This document shows, in pieces, positions 53,647 to 64,000 of a stretch of DNA of 64,000 bases (the stretch's first letter is position 1; every line of letters begins with the position of its first letter). Position numbers and translations under genes: made by a program. The notes beneath the pieces were generated by a model. The model was not told where the DNA came from. It did no database searches and was given only the letters and a program-made list of their open reading frames with translations. Source of the stretch: Leuctra nigra (taxonomy: Eukaryota > Arthropoda > Insecta > Plecoptera > Leuctridae); contig OW203769.1 in NCBI GenBank assembly GCA_934045905.1, positions 15,097,705-15,161,704 of the forward strand, read 5' to 3'.

Positions 53647-56600
53647 CTGTGGACAAAGAGGTTGTTAGTAGACAACATGATAGTGTGTGCAACATTTTAG
53701 AGCAGGGGTACTCGACCTGCGGCCCGCGGAACCAATTTTTGTAGCCCCCCAGTTGATGTTTTAAATATACCTACTTATACACAAAATATGTCCCTTGTGC
53801 AATAATATTAAAAAAACAAAAAATCTCGTTTCATTTGAGACACATTTTGAGACTTGTAAAATAGTGTATTGTTTTGGCGTAGAATTTGTTTAAATTCTAA
53901 AGAAAATGCCCTGCGGGGCAACAATTGGAGGGTACTTTGCTTCAGTTCGTGCATTTTAGAGCCCCAGAATCACTTTTAAATTGTTAAATTCTAAAAAACG
54001 CCCTGCGGGGCTCAAACTTAGGGGCTTCAACCCCCCCCCCCTTTGTTAGTGTCGCAATCCCTCCCCCCCATGATAAGAGTAGTTCATATGTGCCTGGAAT
54101 GAACCTACCTGAGCATTATTGTACTTTTAAAAAAAAATGCAGCCCACCAACAAAAGCAAATTCGTATTATTGGCCCGCAAGTCAAAAAGGTTGAGTATGT
54201 ACCACTATTTTAGATTGATTGGTTGAACGGTTTCACCTGTTCATTGCAGACAAAAAAACATACGAGTAGAGCCATAAGAGTGGCGTGCTGATGCTGGCTT
54301 AATTATATACAAGGTAAACGCTCAGAGTAACGCGTTGATGAGCAAGCACGGGTACGTGCAAATTCTCGAACCGGAATTCCGTACCAAACGCTCGGGAACA
54401 TAGGTATATCCATATTGAATTGATATATGATCCAATCAATCAACATAAAAGTATATGCTTTTCATTGAAACATGAAAATAGCATCTAAACACTCTGGTAC
54501 CTAAAGCAAATCACATTCAGTTGCAATGGAAAAAACATTCATTTCAATACTTCATTTCTGACAGCTAGTAAAAATGTCAATAAGTTGAAAGTTCATATGT
54601 TATTATGTACCTAACTGATTGGGATGAAAATTTGTAAAATAAGAGAAAATGTTGGTCTTAATGACCCTGGAAAATATGAGTTTGATCAGATTTATCAAAT
54701 ACCATTTTAATTTTTCAACCTAATAGCAGGAGATATTTATTTAAATTTTAACCAATGAACTGATTTCCTAAAAATTAGTGTCTGCAACGCCCATAAATGG
54801 CCCGTACATGTGTGCAAAATTTCAGCAAGATTGAAGAAAAACTGTGACCTGTATGTAACAAAAAAAAAACAGAGGTCCATGCCAAAAGAGCCAAAAAGGA
54901 GTCTCTAGCTCAATAACTTTTTTTAGGCGTGTGCAAACTGGAAATATTCAAAAAGTTTCTTCAAATATTTCATTTGATATTCGAAAGTGTAGCAGTATTT
55001 AAAATGATCAAAATCTAGTTTGAATCTTAAACTCATTTTAATTACCACTTTTCTTTCATGTTGTTTTATTTTTCACTTAATTTTCATTGATACACTCTTT
55101 CTTTGTTGGGCTTGCAAACTCTGTCGTCAATGTATCATGGCAAAGCGCGACACCTCAAGATAACGGAACGTGATATGTCAAACTACTACAGTAAACCCTC
55201 GTTAATTCGAATTCAAAGGGACCCAAAAAAATCCCAGTTCGAATTAAAAAAGTTCGAAATATATAATTAATGCAAAAAAATTTGTGTGCATTTTCATGAA
55301 GTTTGAATATTCCCGCCTGTGGAATATACCCGCCATTGCAAAAAAGTGGGGTTGGCAAACCTGTAACAGCAGCTTGGCCAACCTCACAAGCCAGATTATC
55401 TCATTTTGATGCCATTGAAGGTTGTGTTTTGTTTTGAGTGTTGTTTTTTCGTAGTTTGTTCGCGATTATTTTATCAATCCTTCTGCAAAGTTCGAATTAA
55501 AACAACTGTATGCAAGGAATAACATGGGCTGGGACCAAAATTCAGTACGAATTTCGAATTCACCTAAAATTCGATTTATAAAAATGATTTAACATGTAAA
55601 AACCTATCCTGTCCACTGGGACCATGCACCTAGTTCGAATTTACCCCTAAATTCGAATTATTGAAGTTCGTAATAACGAGGGTTTACTGTAGAGCTATAT
55701 CTGAGGCATGTGAACTCACTCCATCATGATATCTCCGAAATCGTTGGTGTAACACCGCAACGCGAGACGCTCCAGTCGAGGCAGCGACGTCAACATGTCG
55801 AGCTCGGTGAAGTTGTAACACAGAGCGACGTCCAGTTCTACCAACCCGATGCAACGGTCACAGAGATCACCAATGTCTGAAACAAGTCATTGGAAAATGT
55901 CAATTACTCTCACAATAGGGCATGCCAAAGATAGGACGATAAGTTGTTCGCCGTAAGCGTCATGAGCGTTTTGTGGGAAAGTGTTTCATCTTTAATATGA
56001 AATTCTTTGGTTTCATTTCAGTATCTTTGGATTACACTCAGCTGATTTTGTTGACAGCTTGACAGCTGAAAGTTCAAACCTGTGTAGTTAAAAACTGTCG
56101 TTCAAAAGTAATTCCACGCCAAGTAAATATTCATTTAAAGTTCCACTGTTACCCTAAAATCATTGGAAATCATCAGTGTGGGTAGATAACTACATGATTA
56201 TTGATTAACAAGGAAATGGTGTGGCTATTAGCCTGAAACCACCATTTTTCAAACTCGAATGAAAGTCACCGCCACCTATAGTTGACTGATTAAGAGGGCT
56301 TGGTAGTGAGCGTGGCCTTGACGAGTTTTTTAATTGATTTTTATCAATATCTTTTTCCAGTGTAATTGTTAACAAAATAGGGCTATGGACGTGAATTCAG
56401 AACAGTTCAATGAAAATAATTTCATAGTTTGGAATAAGCTATTAGTTTTATTGTGTCCAACAGGTGTTTAGAACCCGAAAATTACTAAATTTTCGGGTTC
56501 TAAACACCTGTTGGACAAAGTATATCTAATAAACAATTACAAGCTATGGAATTATTTTCATTGAACTGTTCTGAATTCACGTCCATAGCCCTATTTTGTT

Positions 56601-59021
56601 AACAATTACACTGGAAAAAGATATTGATAAAAATCGATTAAAAAACTCTTCAAGGTCAAACTCACTACCAAGCCCTCTTAACATTACCTACTACTAACTT
56701 GCTTTTTCCCACAAAATGCATTGTGCTGCTATCTGCTGGTTGTTTCGCTTTGCACATGTCCTATTAGTTTCAAAATTACATGATTTCATATTCACTTTCG
56801 AATACAGTTTCATTTTGATCATTAGAAGAGGAGGCGTATTCTAGAACGTTTTCCCAATTCCATTCCTCATGGAATCCAGTCACGGCCATAAGGATTAACA
56901 TTGCACAGAATCAGATTCCATCAGAATTGGGAATATAAAAGTTCTAGAATACGGTCCTGTCGGACCTTTGGACTGTAAACAGACAGCACATAGAAAAGAG
57001 TTTGAAGTGTCAAAGAAGAGTCCTACATATTTAGAGGTCTGCATAAGGTAATGAATAGGAAATGTCCGATTATTTGGTGCATTTCTTTCAGTTTTGTCTA
57101 AACTAAAATACGGGACAGTGCCTACGGGACACACTGTCCATTTCCATTTTCGAGAAAATAGACTGGCCTTCTACCTTTGAGGACCTTATATTCTATTCAA
57201 CGTGACGATCACAGTTCCATAAAATCTCATAGAATCAATTGACCAATGTAGATCTCCTCCCCCCACTACGTCATAAAACAAAAGTCAATGTTTGGTCACT
57301 GACAACTGTCAGTTAACAGCAAACAGCTGTTTCTTACAGAATTTAACAGTTTTACAATCTACAAATTGCCATTAATAATAGTAATGATTTAAAGTAGTAC
57401 CCTCATTAGTCGGGGTTAAATAAAAATGCTTCAAACTTTCCTCAAATATGCCTCAAGCCATACCATTTGCAAATACGAAAAGAAAAACATGTGTCACGGG
57501 ATTAATTAAAGAGATATCTTAAAAGGAATTCATGAAACTTCCCATAAGATAACATGGTGAAGCTTAAAAATTACACTTTTATCTTCTGTAGAAATCGTAA
57601 TATAAACTACAAAGTAAAATTATTGATTTCATTTTAAAGGCCGATTTTTTTTCAATATTTTAGCCGCTTAAAAATGTGGGGTTACGGGATTAAATAAAGA
57701 GATACGTAATCAAGAATAATACCCTAATTTAGCCAGTTTCTACTAGAAACTGCTTAAAATCAAATCAAGTACTTCATTCATACTGCATGAAATTAATTAA
57801 AATAATTGTAAATTCTTTATAAAATATCGTATTTCTACAAAGTAATATTATGATATTCATCAACAATGCAAAATAGAGTTGTAAAATATCTATTTCATTG
57901 ATTTGTAATCTAATTTGTGAGTCACTGACTTGAATTACGTGGACTAATGAGGATACTAGGTACTTTAAACTATCTACTACTTGAATCATCTTGTTCAGTC
58001 TCAATTAACTTATCATAAGAGGGCTAAGGCCTTTTTAAGTTGACGAAACAGTCCAGTTACAGAAGCCATTAAAAAGTAAAACAATTTGGCAACATACCTG
58101 ACAAAATATAATTTGTTTCGTTGTACCACTGTAATAATAGGGAATTCTCCTCAGATTTAAATTTTCTTTTAATTAATTAAATAAAATAAAAGATGCTACA
58201 GGAAGACCAACAATATATAACATGTCTATGAAATAAATTTATTTCCAGAGTTATTGAGGTTTGAAAGTGTGGTTTTATTTGAATCTGGGAGGCGGGCCAG
58301 AGACGCGCTGTGATTGGCTGTGACGTCAGAACCTAGATGCTGGGCAGTGAGGCCATCCAAGATAGGGCTAAACGAGGCCTTTCCCAATGTTTATCCGGTT
58401 TGTGTTCACTTCAAATGATGCTTTTATTATAATTACATGATGTATATATTGCAATTATATCTGACAAAGGCTTTATTAAAGATAATTCTGAAAAAATTGC
58501 CATGTCTGGACATTATATTGGCGGCTAATTTTTTGTTTGGAAATAAGAGTTTTTACACTTTTAAAGAGAGTGTATGAGAATGTAAGTGTGCTCTTATCTC
58601 ACGATAAGTCATGAGCATGAGCTTATTTTTACCAATAAGTTTATTGGTAACAAAAACAGGAATATTTATTATTTATTAATATCAATAATTAATAATATTA
58701 TCCCGATAAAAACCTGTAATAGTTTAAAATTTTGCCAAATTTCCTGTAGGTACTGTAACAATGATTATTTTTATGATAGTTAACAGCACTTCCGAGGTAT
58801 CAGGCTCGAAGAAGGGGGGAGAGGGGATGGGGGATCATCCCCCCCCCCCCCCCCCCTCGAGCAGTCTGACCCTCATTCACCATACAAAATTAGGTTTAAA
58901 ATAAATTGCAATTGGAGGGTTATTTACTAAAATGTATGCATTTTAGAGCATCACAACCACTTTTAAATTGATAAAAATTTAAAATATGCCCTGCGGGGCT
59001 AGAACTGAGGAGCTTCAACTT

Positions 59022-59053
<32 letters not shown>

Positions 59054-61434
59054 AATGAAAGTAGATCCAACGCGCTTGCATGGTAAAATTAGTAGGTAGG
59101 TACCTAATTATTAATTTTTTTTTAATCACTTGCATGTATTAGAAGTCATAAGAGAAGAAGCATAAATAAAAAAATTTAATCTGCCATAAATTATGAGATT
59201 ATGTAATTTGACCTCTAGAGGTCACTAATCCCACGGGTAAATTCTGAACCCATATTATTTCCAGATATTTTTCAAAACTTCTATTATCTTGAACGTATTT
59301 TGTGCAGTTATCTCATTGTTATCATGAGTACCTATATTCCAAGTCCAATGTACTCAAAATTTGGCCAATTTGGGTCCAAATTAATGCCCTCCCTGTTACA
59401 TTTTTTGTTTTATTTATAATTATTACGGTTGAAAAGATTTTTTCCCACTCAATTTGAAAAAAAAATAAGAATTTAGCTCTAGAAATAAGATTTTTTACTT
59501 TTGACCCCAAATGACCTTATATTGACCTCGTACTGAAATTTTTGGTAATAACCATCGTTCTGAAATCTCTTTTAAATAAATACAGTCATAATTGAAAAAA
59601 TATTCACTAAGATTTTCGAATTATCCATGAAATATGAGGATTTATTTATTTGACCTCCGGAGGTCACCACTGACCCCAGGGTCAAAAGCACGAATGATAT
59701 AATAGCAAAATATGTTAATTGTGTCCTAAGGAACAAGTATACCAAATTTCATGATTGTAGAACAAAATGATCAATGATTCCTCTCAGCTGCTTCACTACA
59801 GAAATCCATTAGAACTGCATGCAGGTAACATGGCTATCTGGTTTCTGACGTCACAGCTTGGAAAGATGGCGCAGGGTCGTTTCAAATCCACATGCAGACA
59901 GCAAAATTTTGAACTAACATAACTCGATATCTAGTAGACTTAAAAATATTAAAAAAATACTGTTGTATTTCTTTCGAGGCGTAGGTTTTATTAAATATGT
60001 AATAAAATTTGAGGAGAATTCCCTATTGTCCAGCATATCATCAAACATGATTTATATGAGTTTAAATATATTGATTGTACTATTTCAAGTAGTAAATTAA
60101 ACTATTAAACACGTGTGAGCTAAATTCTTTGATCTTTTTGAATTTCATTTGTTTGAATGAAAAATTGTTATTTTCTAAGAACCCTGGAGTTACCATGGTA
60201 TTGTCTTTCATAAGGCAACGCCCACCTTCATTGGTCAACTCTATGAACAAGTCCGCAATGCATTCAAAGTGTTGTGTTCACTTGACTCACGTTTGGCTCG
60301 CAGTTTCATCTGAGAGGAGAGATCGAGGCGCTGTATCTTGTCCGTCAGCTTGGAGCACAGAGCTGCGAGCGTGCTGTCGTCCAGCGATGTTCCCCCCACA
60401 CTCAGTGCAGTCAACCTACGACAGAACAACACGAGTATTAGAACCAATTTTCCTTCCGATATTTCATCTGATTCGAAAATGTAGTGTTCAAAATCATTCA
60501 GTTAGGCCCGGTATAACCAAAGTTAAATTGTGCTGGATTAACTAACTTTTGGATTAAATTCAACTGTTTCACTCATTTTGAGGTATCTGATTTGCTGTGC
60601 CACCAATTTAGTCCAATATTTGTTAATCCGGCTCAGATTAAATTTGGTAATACCGGCCCTTAGATCTTCAAATCTCAAAATTATCATGCCATTTCTCATA
60701 TTGGTTAAAGTTTCACTGGGATTTTCACTTATTTTTTAAATAAGATTACTAAGGCCGGGTAGGACCAACTTTGGATTAATTTAATTATCGGTGGTTAGTG
60801 GAATTTAGTGCATCCTGTTGGCTGTGGAATTCGCGCCAACTGGATTCATTGGTTAATCATCGATAGTTAACTTAATCCAGAGTTGGTCCTGCCCGGCCTA
60901 AGATACTACTTGATAAGACACATACCTACTAAAATGTAGCCTAATAGGTCTTTAAATTTACATTGCAACTGTTTGACCAATAAAATTTCAATTTTGCATG
61001 GTCATCGGGACTAAATTTCTATTTTTTTCCATTTTCAGACTATTTCTGTCGCTAACATTTTATGCGAGTTTGGAAATATTTGTCAAATTTCTTGAAGAAA
61101 ATGTCATCTATATTTTATCCCAGCTTCTTTGACACATTAATTTCAGCTCTTTCCAAGATCTGTAGAGCAAACATGCTAACGCATATTAATTCTCATGCAA
61201 TATGAAGGCTCGCTCATCAACGCATTACACAGAGCGTTTAGAGCGGATCTCACTTGGTGCAGCCGGCGGTGATGGCGGACACTTCCATGTCATCGAGGCC
61301 GCTGCATTGGCTGAGATCGAGGACCTCCAAGTCTTTGTTCCTCGAGACGGCAATGCACACCGCCATGTCCAACGCCAGTCCTCCGAGACTGAGCTTACGT
61401 AGCTTGTTGCATCGGCGCAGCAGCGCGGCCGACC
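53433..61434 (-). CDS. Skp2: Skp2, F-box/LRR protein (last four exons)
   Basis: This is the substrate-recognition subunit of the SCF(Skp2) E3 ubiquitin ligase, which marks cell-cycle inhibitors such as p27/Dacapo for degradation. In minus order the exons are 61254-61434, 60291-60415, 55720-55876 and 53433-53646. All four are in phase and encode about 225 C-terminal residues. The leucine-rich repeats are clear: LRKLSLGGLALD, LEVLDLSQCSGLDD, IQRLDLSSQ, LVELDVALC and LERLALRCY. The tail LIKALPGLKIEVIERSAIAQP...IWDQHV parallels the vertebrate Skp2 tail ([21 protein letters not shown]...IWG), which is specific to Skp2 rather than other LRR F-box proteins. The F-box and first repeats were not found and should lie beyond 61434 or outside the window. 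The introns are full of MITEs. Confidence 0.82.
53703..54207. mobile_element. hAT-type MITE in Skp2 intron
   Basis: It starts CAGGGGTACTCGACCTGCGG and ends AAGGTTGAGTATGTACCACTA. The flanks TTTTAGAG and TTTTAGAT match in seven of eight bases. The interior contains two GCCCTGCGGGGC units and a run of C (54031-54042). Confidence 0.65.
54310..54912 (-). mobile_element. Non-autonomous Helitron, copy E
   Basis: On the minus strand it starts TGAGCTAGAGACTCC and ends GAGCGTTTACCTTG, with T flanks. CATCAACGCGTTAC and the AACGC/GCGTT hairpin are kept. The terminal CTAG has become CTTG. It belongs to the copy C/D subfamily and lies in a Skp2 intron in the same orientation as the gene. Confidence 0.78.
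55189..55689. mobile_element. Pogo/mariner-type MITE
   Basis: The termini CAGTAAACCCTCGTTAATTC and AATAACGAGGGTTTACTG are inverted and flanked by TA. The interior has many TTCGAATT words. The TIR sequence is typical of pogo/Tigger MITEs. It lies 30 bp from Skp2 exon 55720-55876, on the donor side. Confidence 0.85.
55720..55876 (-). CDS. Skp2: Skp2 internal exon (LRRs)
   Basis: The acceptor TTGTTTCAG ends at 55877. The donor is GGA|GTGAGT. Two bases, 51 codons and two bases encode IGDLCDRCIGLVELDV...LPRLERLALRCY. Confidence 0.8.
56294..56677. mobile_element. TTAA-flanked palindromic MITE (near-perfect hairpin)
   Basis: TTAA flanks both ends (56290-56293 and 56678-56681). The arms of about 190 bp run from GAGGGCTTGGTAGTGAG to CTCACTACCAAGCCCTC. 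They meet at CCGAAAATT-ACTA-AATTTTCGG with almost no loop. It lies in a Skp2 intron and would form a long hairpin in the pre-mRNA. Confidence 0.85.
56678..58134. other. Skp2 intron with two further TIR elements
   Basis: A short palindrome lies at 56836-56952 (GTATTCTAGAAC against GTTCTAGAATAC). An element at about 57388-57969 has inverted ends (TTTAAAGTAGTACCCTCATTAGTC against GACTAATGAGGATACTAGGTACTTTAAA). No coding sequence was recognised. Confidence 0.6.
58135..60026. mobile_element. 1.9-kb element, ATAGGGAATTCTCCTC termini
   Basis: The ends ATAGGGAATTCTCCTCAGATTT and AAATTTGAGGAGAATTCCCTAT are inverted. GTGACGTCAGAA occurs inverted inside each end (58322 and 59847). TA is present at the left flank and TG at the right. 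It contains a GCCCTGCGGGGC/poly-C unit (58985-59050). There is no transposase. It lies in a Skp2 intron. Confidence 0.6.
59209..59666. promoter_or_regulatory. Two everted nuclear-receptor-like half-site pairs
   Basis: TGACCTCTAGAGGTCA (59209-59224) and TGACCTCCGGAGGTCA (59651-59666) are perfect 16-bp palindromes. Each is two AGGTCA half-sites everted with a 4-bp spacer. The sequences just after them are also similar (CACTAATCCC and CACCACTGACCCC). Function is unproven. Confidence 0.3.
60291..60415 (-). CDS. Skp2: Skp2 internal exon (LRRs)
   Basis: The acceptor TCTGTCGTAG ends at 60416. The donor is AAAC|GTGAGT. One base, 41 codons and one base encode LTALSVGGTSLDD...IQRLDLSSQMKLRAK. Confidence 0.8.
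60503..60664. repeat. MITE with TTAGGCCCGGTATAACC ends
   Basis: The termini TTAGGCCCGGTATAACCAAA and TTTGGTAATACCGGCCCTTA are inverted, with GGATTAAC/GTTAATCC further inside. Confidence 0.7.
60752..60902. repeat. MITE with AAGGCCGGGTAGGACC ends
   Basis: The ends AAGGCCGGGTAGGACCAACT and AGTTGGTCCTGCCCGGCCTA are inverted, with GGATTAATTTAA pairing further inside. It is related in style to the MITE at 60503. Confidence 0.75.
60950..61240 (+). mobile_element. Helitron relic, copy F
   Basis: It carries ATTTTGCATGGTCAT and CTCGCTCATCAACGC followed by ATTACACAGAGCGTTT, the 3' end of the family. The final CCTAG is lost. The 5' end is not identifiable. It stops about 12 bp from the donor of Skp2 exon 61254-61434. 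Confidence 0.65.
61254..61434 (-). CDS. Skp2: Skp2 internal exon (first recognised)
   Basis: The acceptor TATTGTTGCAG ends at 61435. The donor is CCAA|GTGAGA. Two bases, 59 codons and two bases encode SAALLRRCNKLRKLSLGG...LEVLDLSQCSGLDDMEV, collinear with the second and third LRRs of vertebrate Skp2. Confidence 0.82.
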
Positions 61435-62049
61435 CTGCAACAATACACACATGACTATTCGGGGGCTCGTTCTTCAACATTACAAGAACACATTGATCGC
61501 ATTTCGTTTGGTGATCACATGTCTGTAGGGAGAAGTACAAGAAATTCACTTGCAGTAAGCACAATAGAGCTCATTTAACTAAAGCCAACTGAAACTAACT
61601 GTTGCATATTTGAAATTAATTTTGGGTCTAGTCTGACTCTAATATATTTTGAGAACTATTTTGAGAACTATAATCTAAAATAGATTTAGGTACTATGCAT
61701 CTTGAAAAATGCAGTTGAGCTGGAATGCAATTTGAATTTCTTAAAAAAGTGAGCTCTTTTTGTTGTTAAATTTTATATATTTTCTTATGAGAAAGAAATT
61801 AACTTTGACTCTTTATTGTATTTTTAAAATTACTTATTATTTTTCTCATAATTTTTATTATGAGTGTAAAGCAAAGCAATGCAGATAGTTGGGGTTTTTA
61901 GGTTAAGGTTTTGAAGATTGAGGTTTAGCTATATCTGGTAAGACTAGAGGTCAGTTAGGGTACCCGTGTACACCATTACCCGGGTACTAATAGTGGGTAC
62001 CCAAGTTTCAAAAGGTATTAATTTTTTTTTTTTTTTTTTTAGTTTTTAC
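61435..62049. other. Upstream Skp2 intron
   Basis: This is AT-rich sequence with a T homopolymer (62022-62040). No exon was recognised. Confidence 0.4.
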
Positions 62050-62635
62050 TAGGGGTGTTTACGATTACGATTTAATTGTTCAATTAATCGATTATGCAAA
62101 TTAAATGATTAATCGATTATGCTTCCAATACTCGTTTATGAGCAAACTGCTAAAATTGACATTTTCCCGCACAAAAATTCAAATTTAGTTCACTTTTTTC
62201 CGCTAGGAACAACTTGTTTCTTTCTGCTTCATCCATCCAATTCCAAAATGGCTGCTTTTGACAATTTTCTAATGTCTATATTTCTTTTTGTACGTCCTAT
62301 TTTACCAAAATATTCGGGTTTCGAGTGTATTTTCGAACTTTTCCTTACAAATTATCGTTCTTACTATCATTTACCAGTGATGATTGAATGAATTGGTAGC
62401 TTAAAAGCCACCATTTGGTAGCTATTGGGATAGCTTAAAATGACTTCTTGGAAGTGAAAACACGCGACTTCCCAAATGATTGAGGTTAATATTGCTGTCA
62501 CAAAATGAGATGTTCCCTTCTTCTTTGTGTTCACAACCTATCATATAGAAACGATTTAATTGATTATTAATCGATTATGCCCATCTAAAACGATCCAATA
62601 ATCGATTTGAAAAAAATAATTGATGAACACCCCTA
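62050..62635. mobile_element. hAT-type MITE
   Basis: It starts TAGGGGTGTTTACGATTACG and ends ATTGATGAACACCCCTA, with an exact 8-bp target duplication GTTTTTAC (62042-62049 and 62636-62643). The arms are rich in AATCGATTAT words. The internal open frame has no transposase motif. Confidence 0.88.
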
Positions 62636-62643
62636 GTTTTTAC

Positions 62644-64000
62644 GTTTATTATTATTTTTTACATTAGCTGCCACTTAATCACCTGCATTGTTTATAGTTA
62701 TGTAAACTGAATGTAATATTTATTAATATTTCCCAAATCTCAATAATCTCAACCAATAGATGGTTTGTAAATTCATTGTTTGTAATAGACCAAAACATAA
62801 ACTAAACGCGCATGCCCAATCCGCCATTTTCTCTTCCAGCTATGTGTGACATTCAGTCAAGGCACTTATATGTCAATCGTATAAGGATAGTTCAGTAAAA
62901 GTTATAGTCAGGGAACAGAATTAAAAAAATTACAACTTTGCGGGCAGGTCTGTTAAAAGTTGCCAACGTCGATATTCTTATGTATTTTGATGCGCTGAAT
63001 TCGAAAAAAAACGTTGGCATCCTGTCATTTGACTCCTTCACCCTTAAATTCAACAAAAACGGGGTGAACTACCCTTAATCATAAAATCAGCCCTATTTTC
63101 GTAACTAGACGAGATAAAACAAATGTTAAAAAACCGTAATATAGCTGAACATGTAATGAACATATTTGTCGCTGCATGTATGGGCAAAATGTAAACAATT
63201 AATGTACTAAATAATATTTGAACAATTGACTTCAATAAAATTTAGCCAAATTGGAAAACATATCACGTAATTCTAAAAAAAGTATAAGAGTTAAACACTT
63301 GACAATTGTTAATAACATACCCAACATCCTGACTGCCGTAACGAAATCAACCGTATTACAAAATGTTGAATAGTTTGGTCTACAGAAATGTTCAAATGCA
63401 TTGACCTCAGATTGCATCCAGCTCATCTCGCCTCACGCGGGATCGAGTGGGCCACCTTTTAGTCTAGAGTCTAAAGGGTTTGACCCCCCACTAATTGCAA
63501 CATTAGAGTATTTTATATCATTGGATTCAGAAAAAATAACTGTATAACATACCAAAAGTCTACCAAAATTAAAATAAGATGGCTTCCTCTGATTGGTCAA
63601 TTAGTGAAAAACAATTGAATGCGATTATTAATTTACAGTGTAATGTAAATACATCGAATATGGTATCGAATGAAAGCTCTTTTCAAGTAGAGTTCAGAAA
63701 AAAATATTAAAAAATTCAAAATTTTTACCAAGGTCAAATATGCTCTAAAGTACCCAGAATGGCCTCTATAGAGGCACGCGACTTAAAATGTCTGCCGTAG
63801 TCGCATCCGAAGAGCTACAGACATGCTTTTGGTGTCATTCGATTAAGAATACAATTTTCTGTAACATATCAAAAGTATACTAAAATCAAAATAGTGCTAA
63901 TGATAATCATTTGTTAATTAGTAAATTAGAAAATTAAACAAAATTATATAGTGCAGTAGCAAAGCAATTAAACTATGGATTTTAAGATTAAATGTTTAGT
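62644..64000. other. Unannotated right edge
   Basis: This is AT-rich sequence in which the missing 5' exons of Skp2 could begin. A short minus frame with a GGGTATGT donor at 63321 was considered but not accepted. Two CATACCAAAAGT(C/A)TACCAAAAT-like phrases (63550 and 63867) hint at an old repeat. Confidence 0.35.

Noticed and set aside
62119..62391. 90-residue frame inside the hAT MITE, considered as transposase remnant
   Set aside because: No hAT dimerisation or catalytic motif is visible.
63321..63426. Candidate upstream Skp2 exon (phase-compatible, GGGTATGT donor)
   Set aside because: The encoded residues do not match the Skp2 segment before the first recognised exon, there is no pyrimidine-rich acceptor, and a phase match has a one-in-three chance.

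Overview
This is a gene-poor, transposon-rich stretch of an animal nuclear genome. Everything points to an insect: an insect-type seven-transmembrane odorant receptor (OR), small coding exons with GT/AG introns, CR1/RTE-like retroelements, a Helitron, and many hAT, piggyBac-like and mariner-like MITEs. A hemipteran such as a planthopper is my guess from repeat style only and is not proven.

Host genes. (1) Minus strand, 4676-16856: an OR gene with six phase-compatible exons. Exon 5 contains a 48-bp tandem repeat and the extreme C-terminus was not found. Its introns hold a piggyBac-like MITE, a hAT MITE, SINE-like sequence and a palindrome with arms of about 785 bp. (2) Minus strand, 36407-37545: an intronless Hsp70 nucleotide-binding domain that ends at the domain boundary, has one frameshift and has lost three catalytic residues. 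(3) Plus strand, 45228-50174: a three-exon secreted Kazal-like cysteine-rich protein. Its second exon, including the 3' splice site, is preceded by 15 extra tandem 116-bp copies of its own 5' half. I think this is the most unusual structure in the window. (4) Minus strand, 53433-61434: the last four exons of Skp2, the F-box/leucine-rich-repeat substrate receptor of SCF ubiquitin ligase.

Mobile DNA. A 6.8-kb Helitron (28345-35179) encodes a nearly complete Rep-helicase with one frameshift and two in-frame stops. Five non-autonomous relatives (1891-3014, 3151-4667, 26451-27066, 54310-54912 and a relic near 60950-61240) share its termini: a 5' TGAGCGAGC, its inverted copy about 40 bp inside the 3' end, a short 3' hairpin, terminal CTAG and T/T flanks. 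This is a Helitron2/Helentron-like layout. A second family recurs at 13916-16560, 22141-24500 and 37941-44580. It begins with a GTGGAGCG/CGCTCCAC hairpin, carries arrays of CCGGAAGTGACGTCA (overlapping ETS and CRE sites) and ends in a large inverted repeat. Six hAT-type MITEs have 8-bp target duplications, five of them exact. The third ETS-CRE copy is split by a 5'-truncated non-LTR retrotransposon (38361-43105) that itself holds a probable solo LTR.

The rest is AT-rich intronic or intergenic DNA with poly-C tracts, simple repeats and small palindromic MITEs. All calls come from reading the sequence by eye. Splice sites were chosen by GT/AG signals and phase agreement between neighbouring exons.
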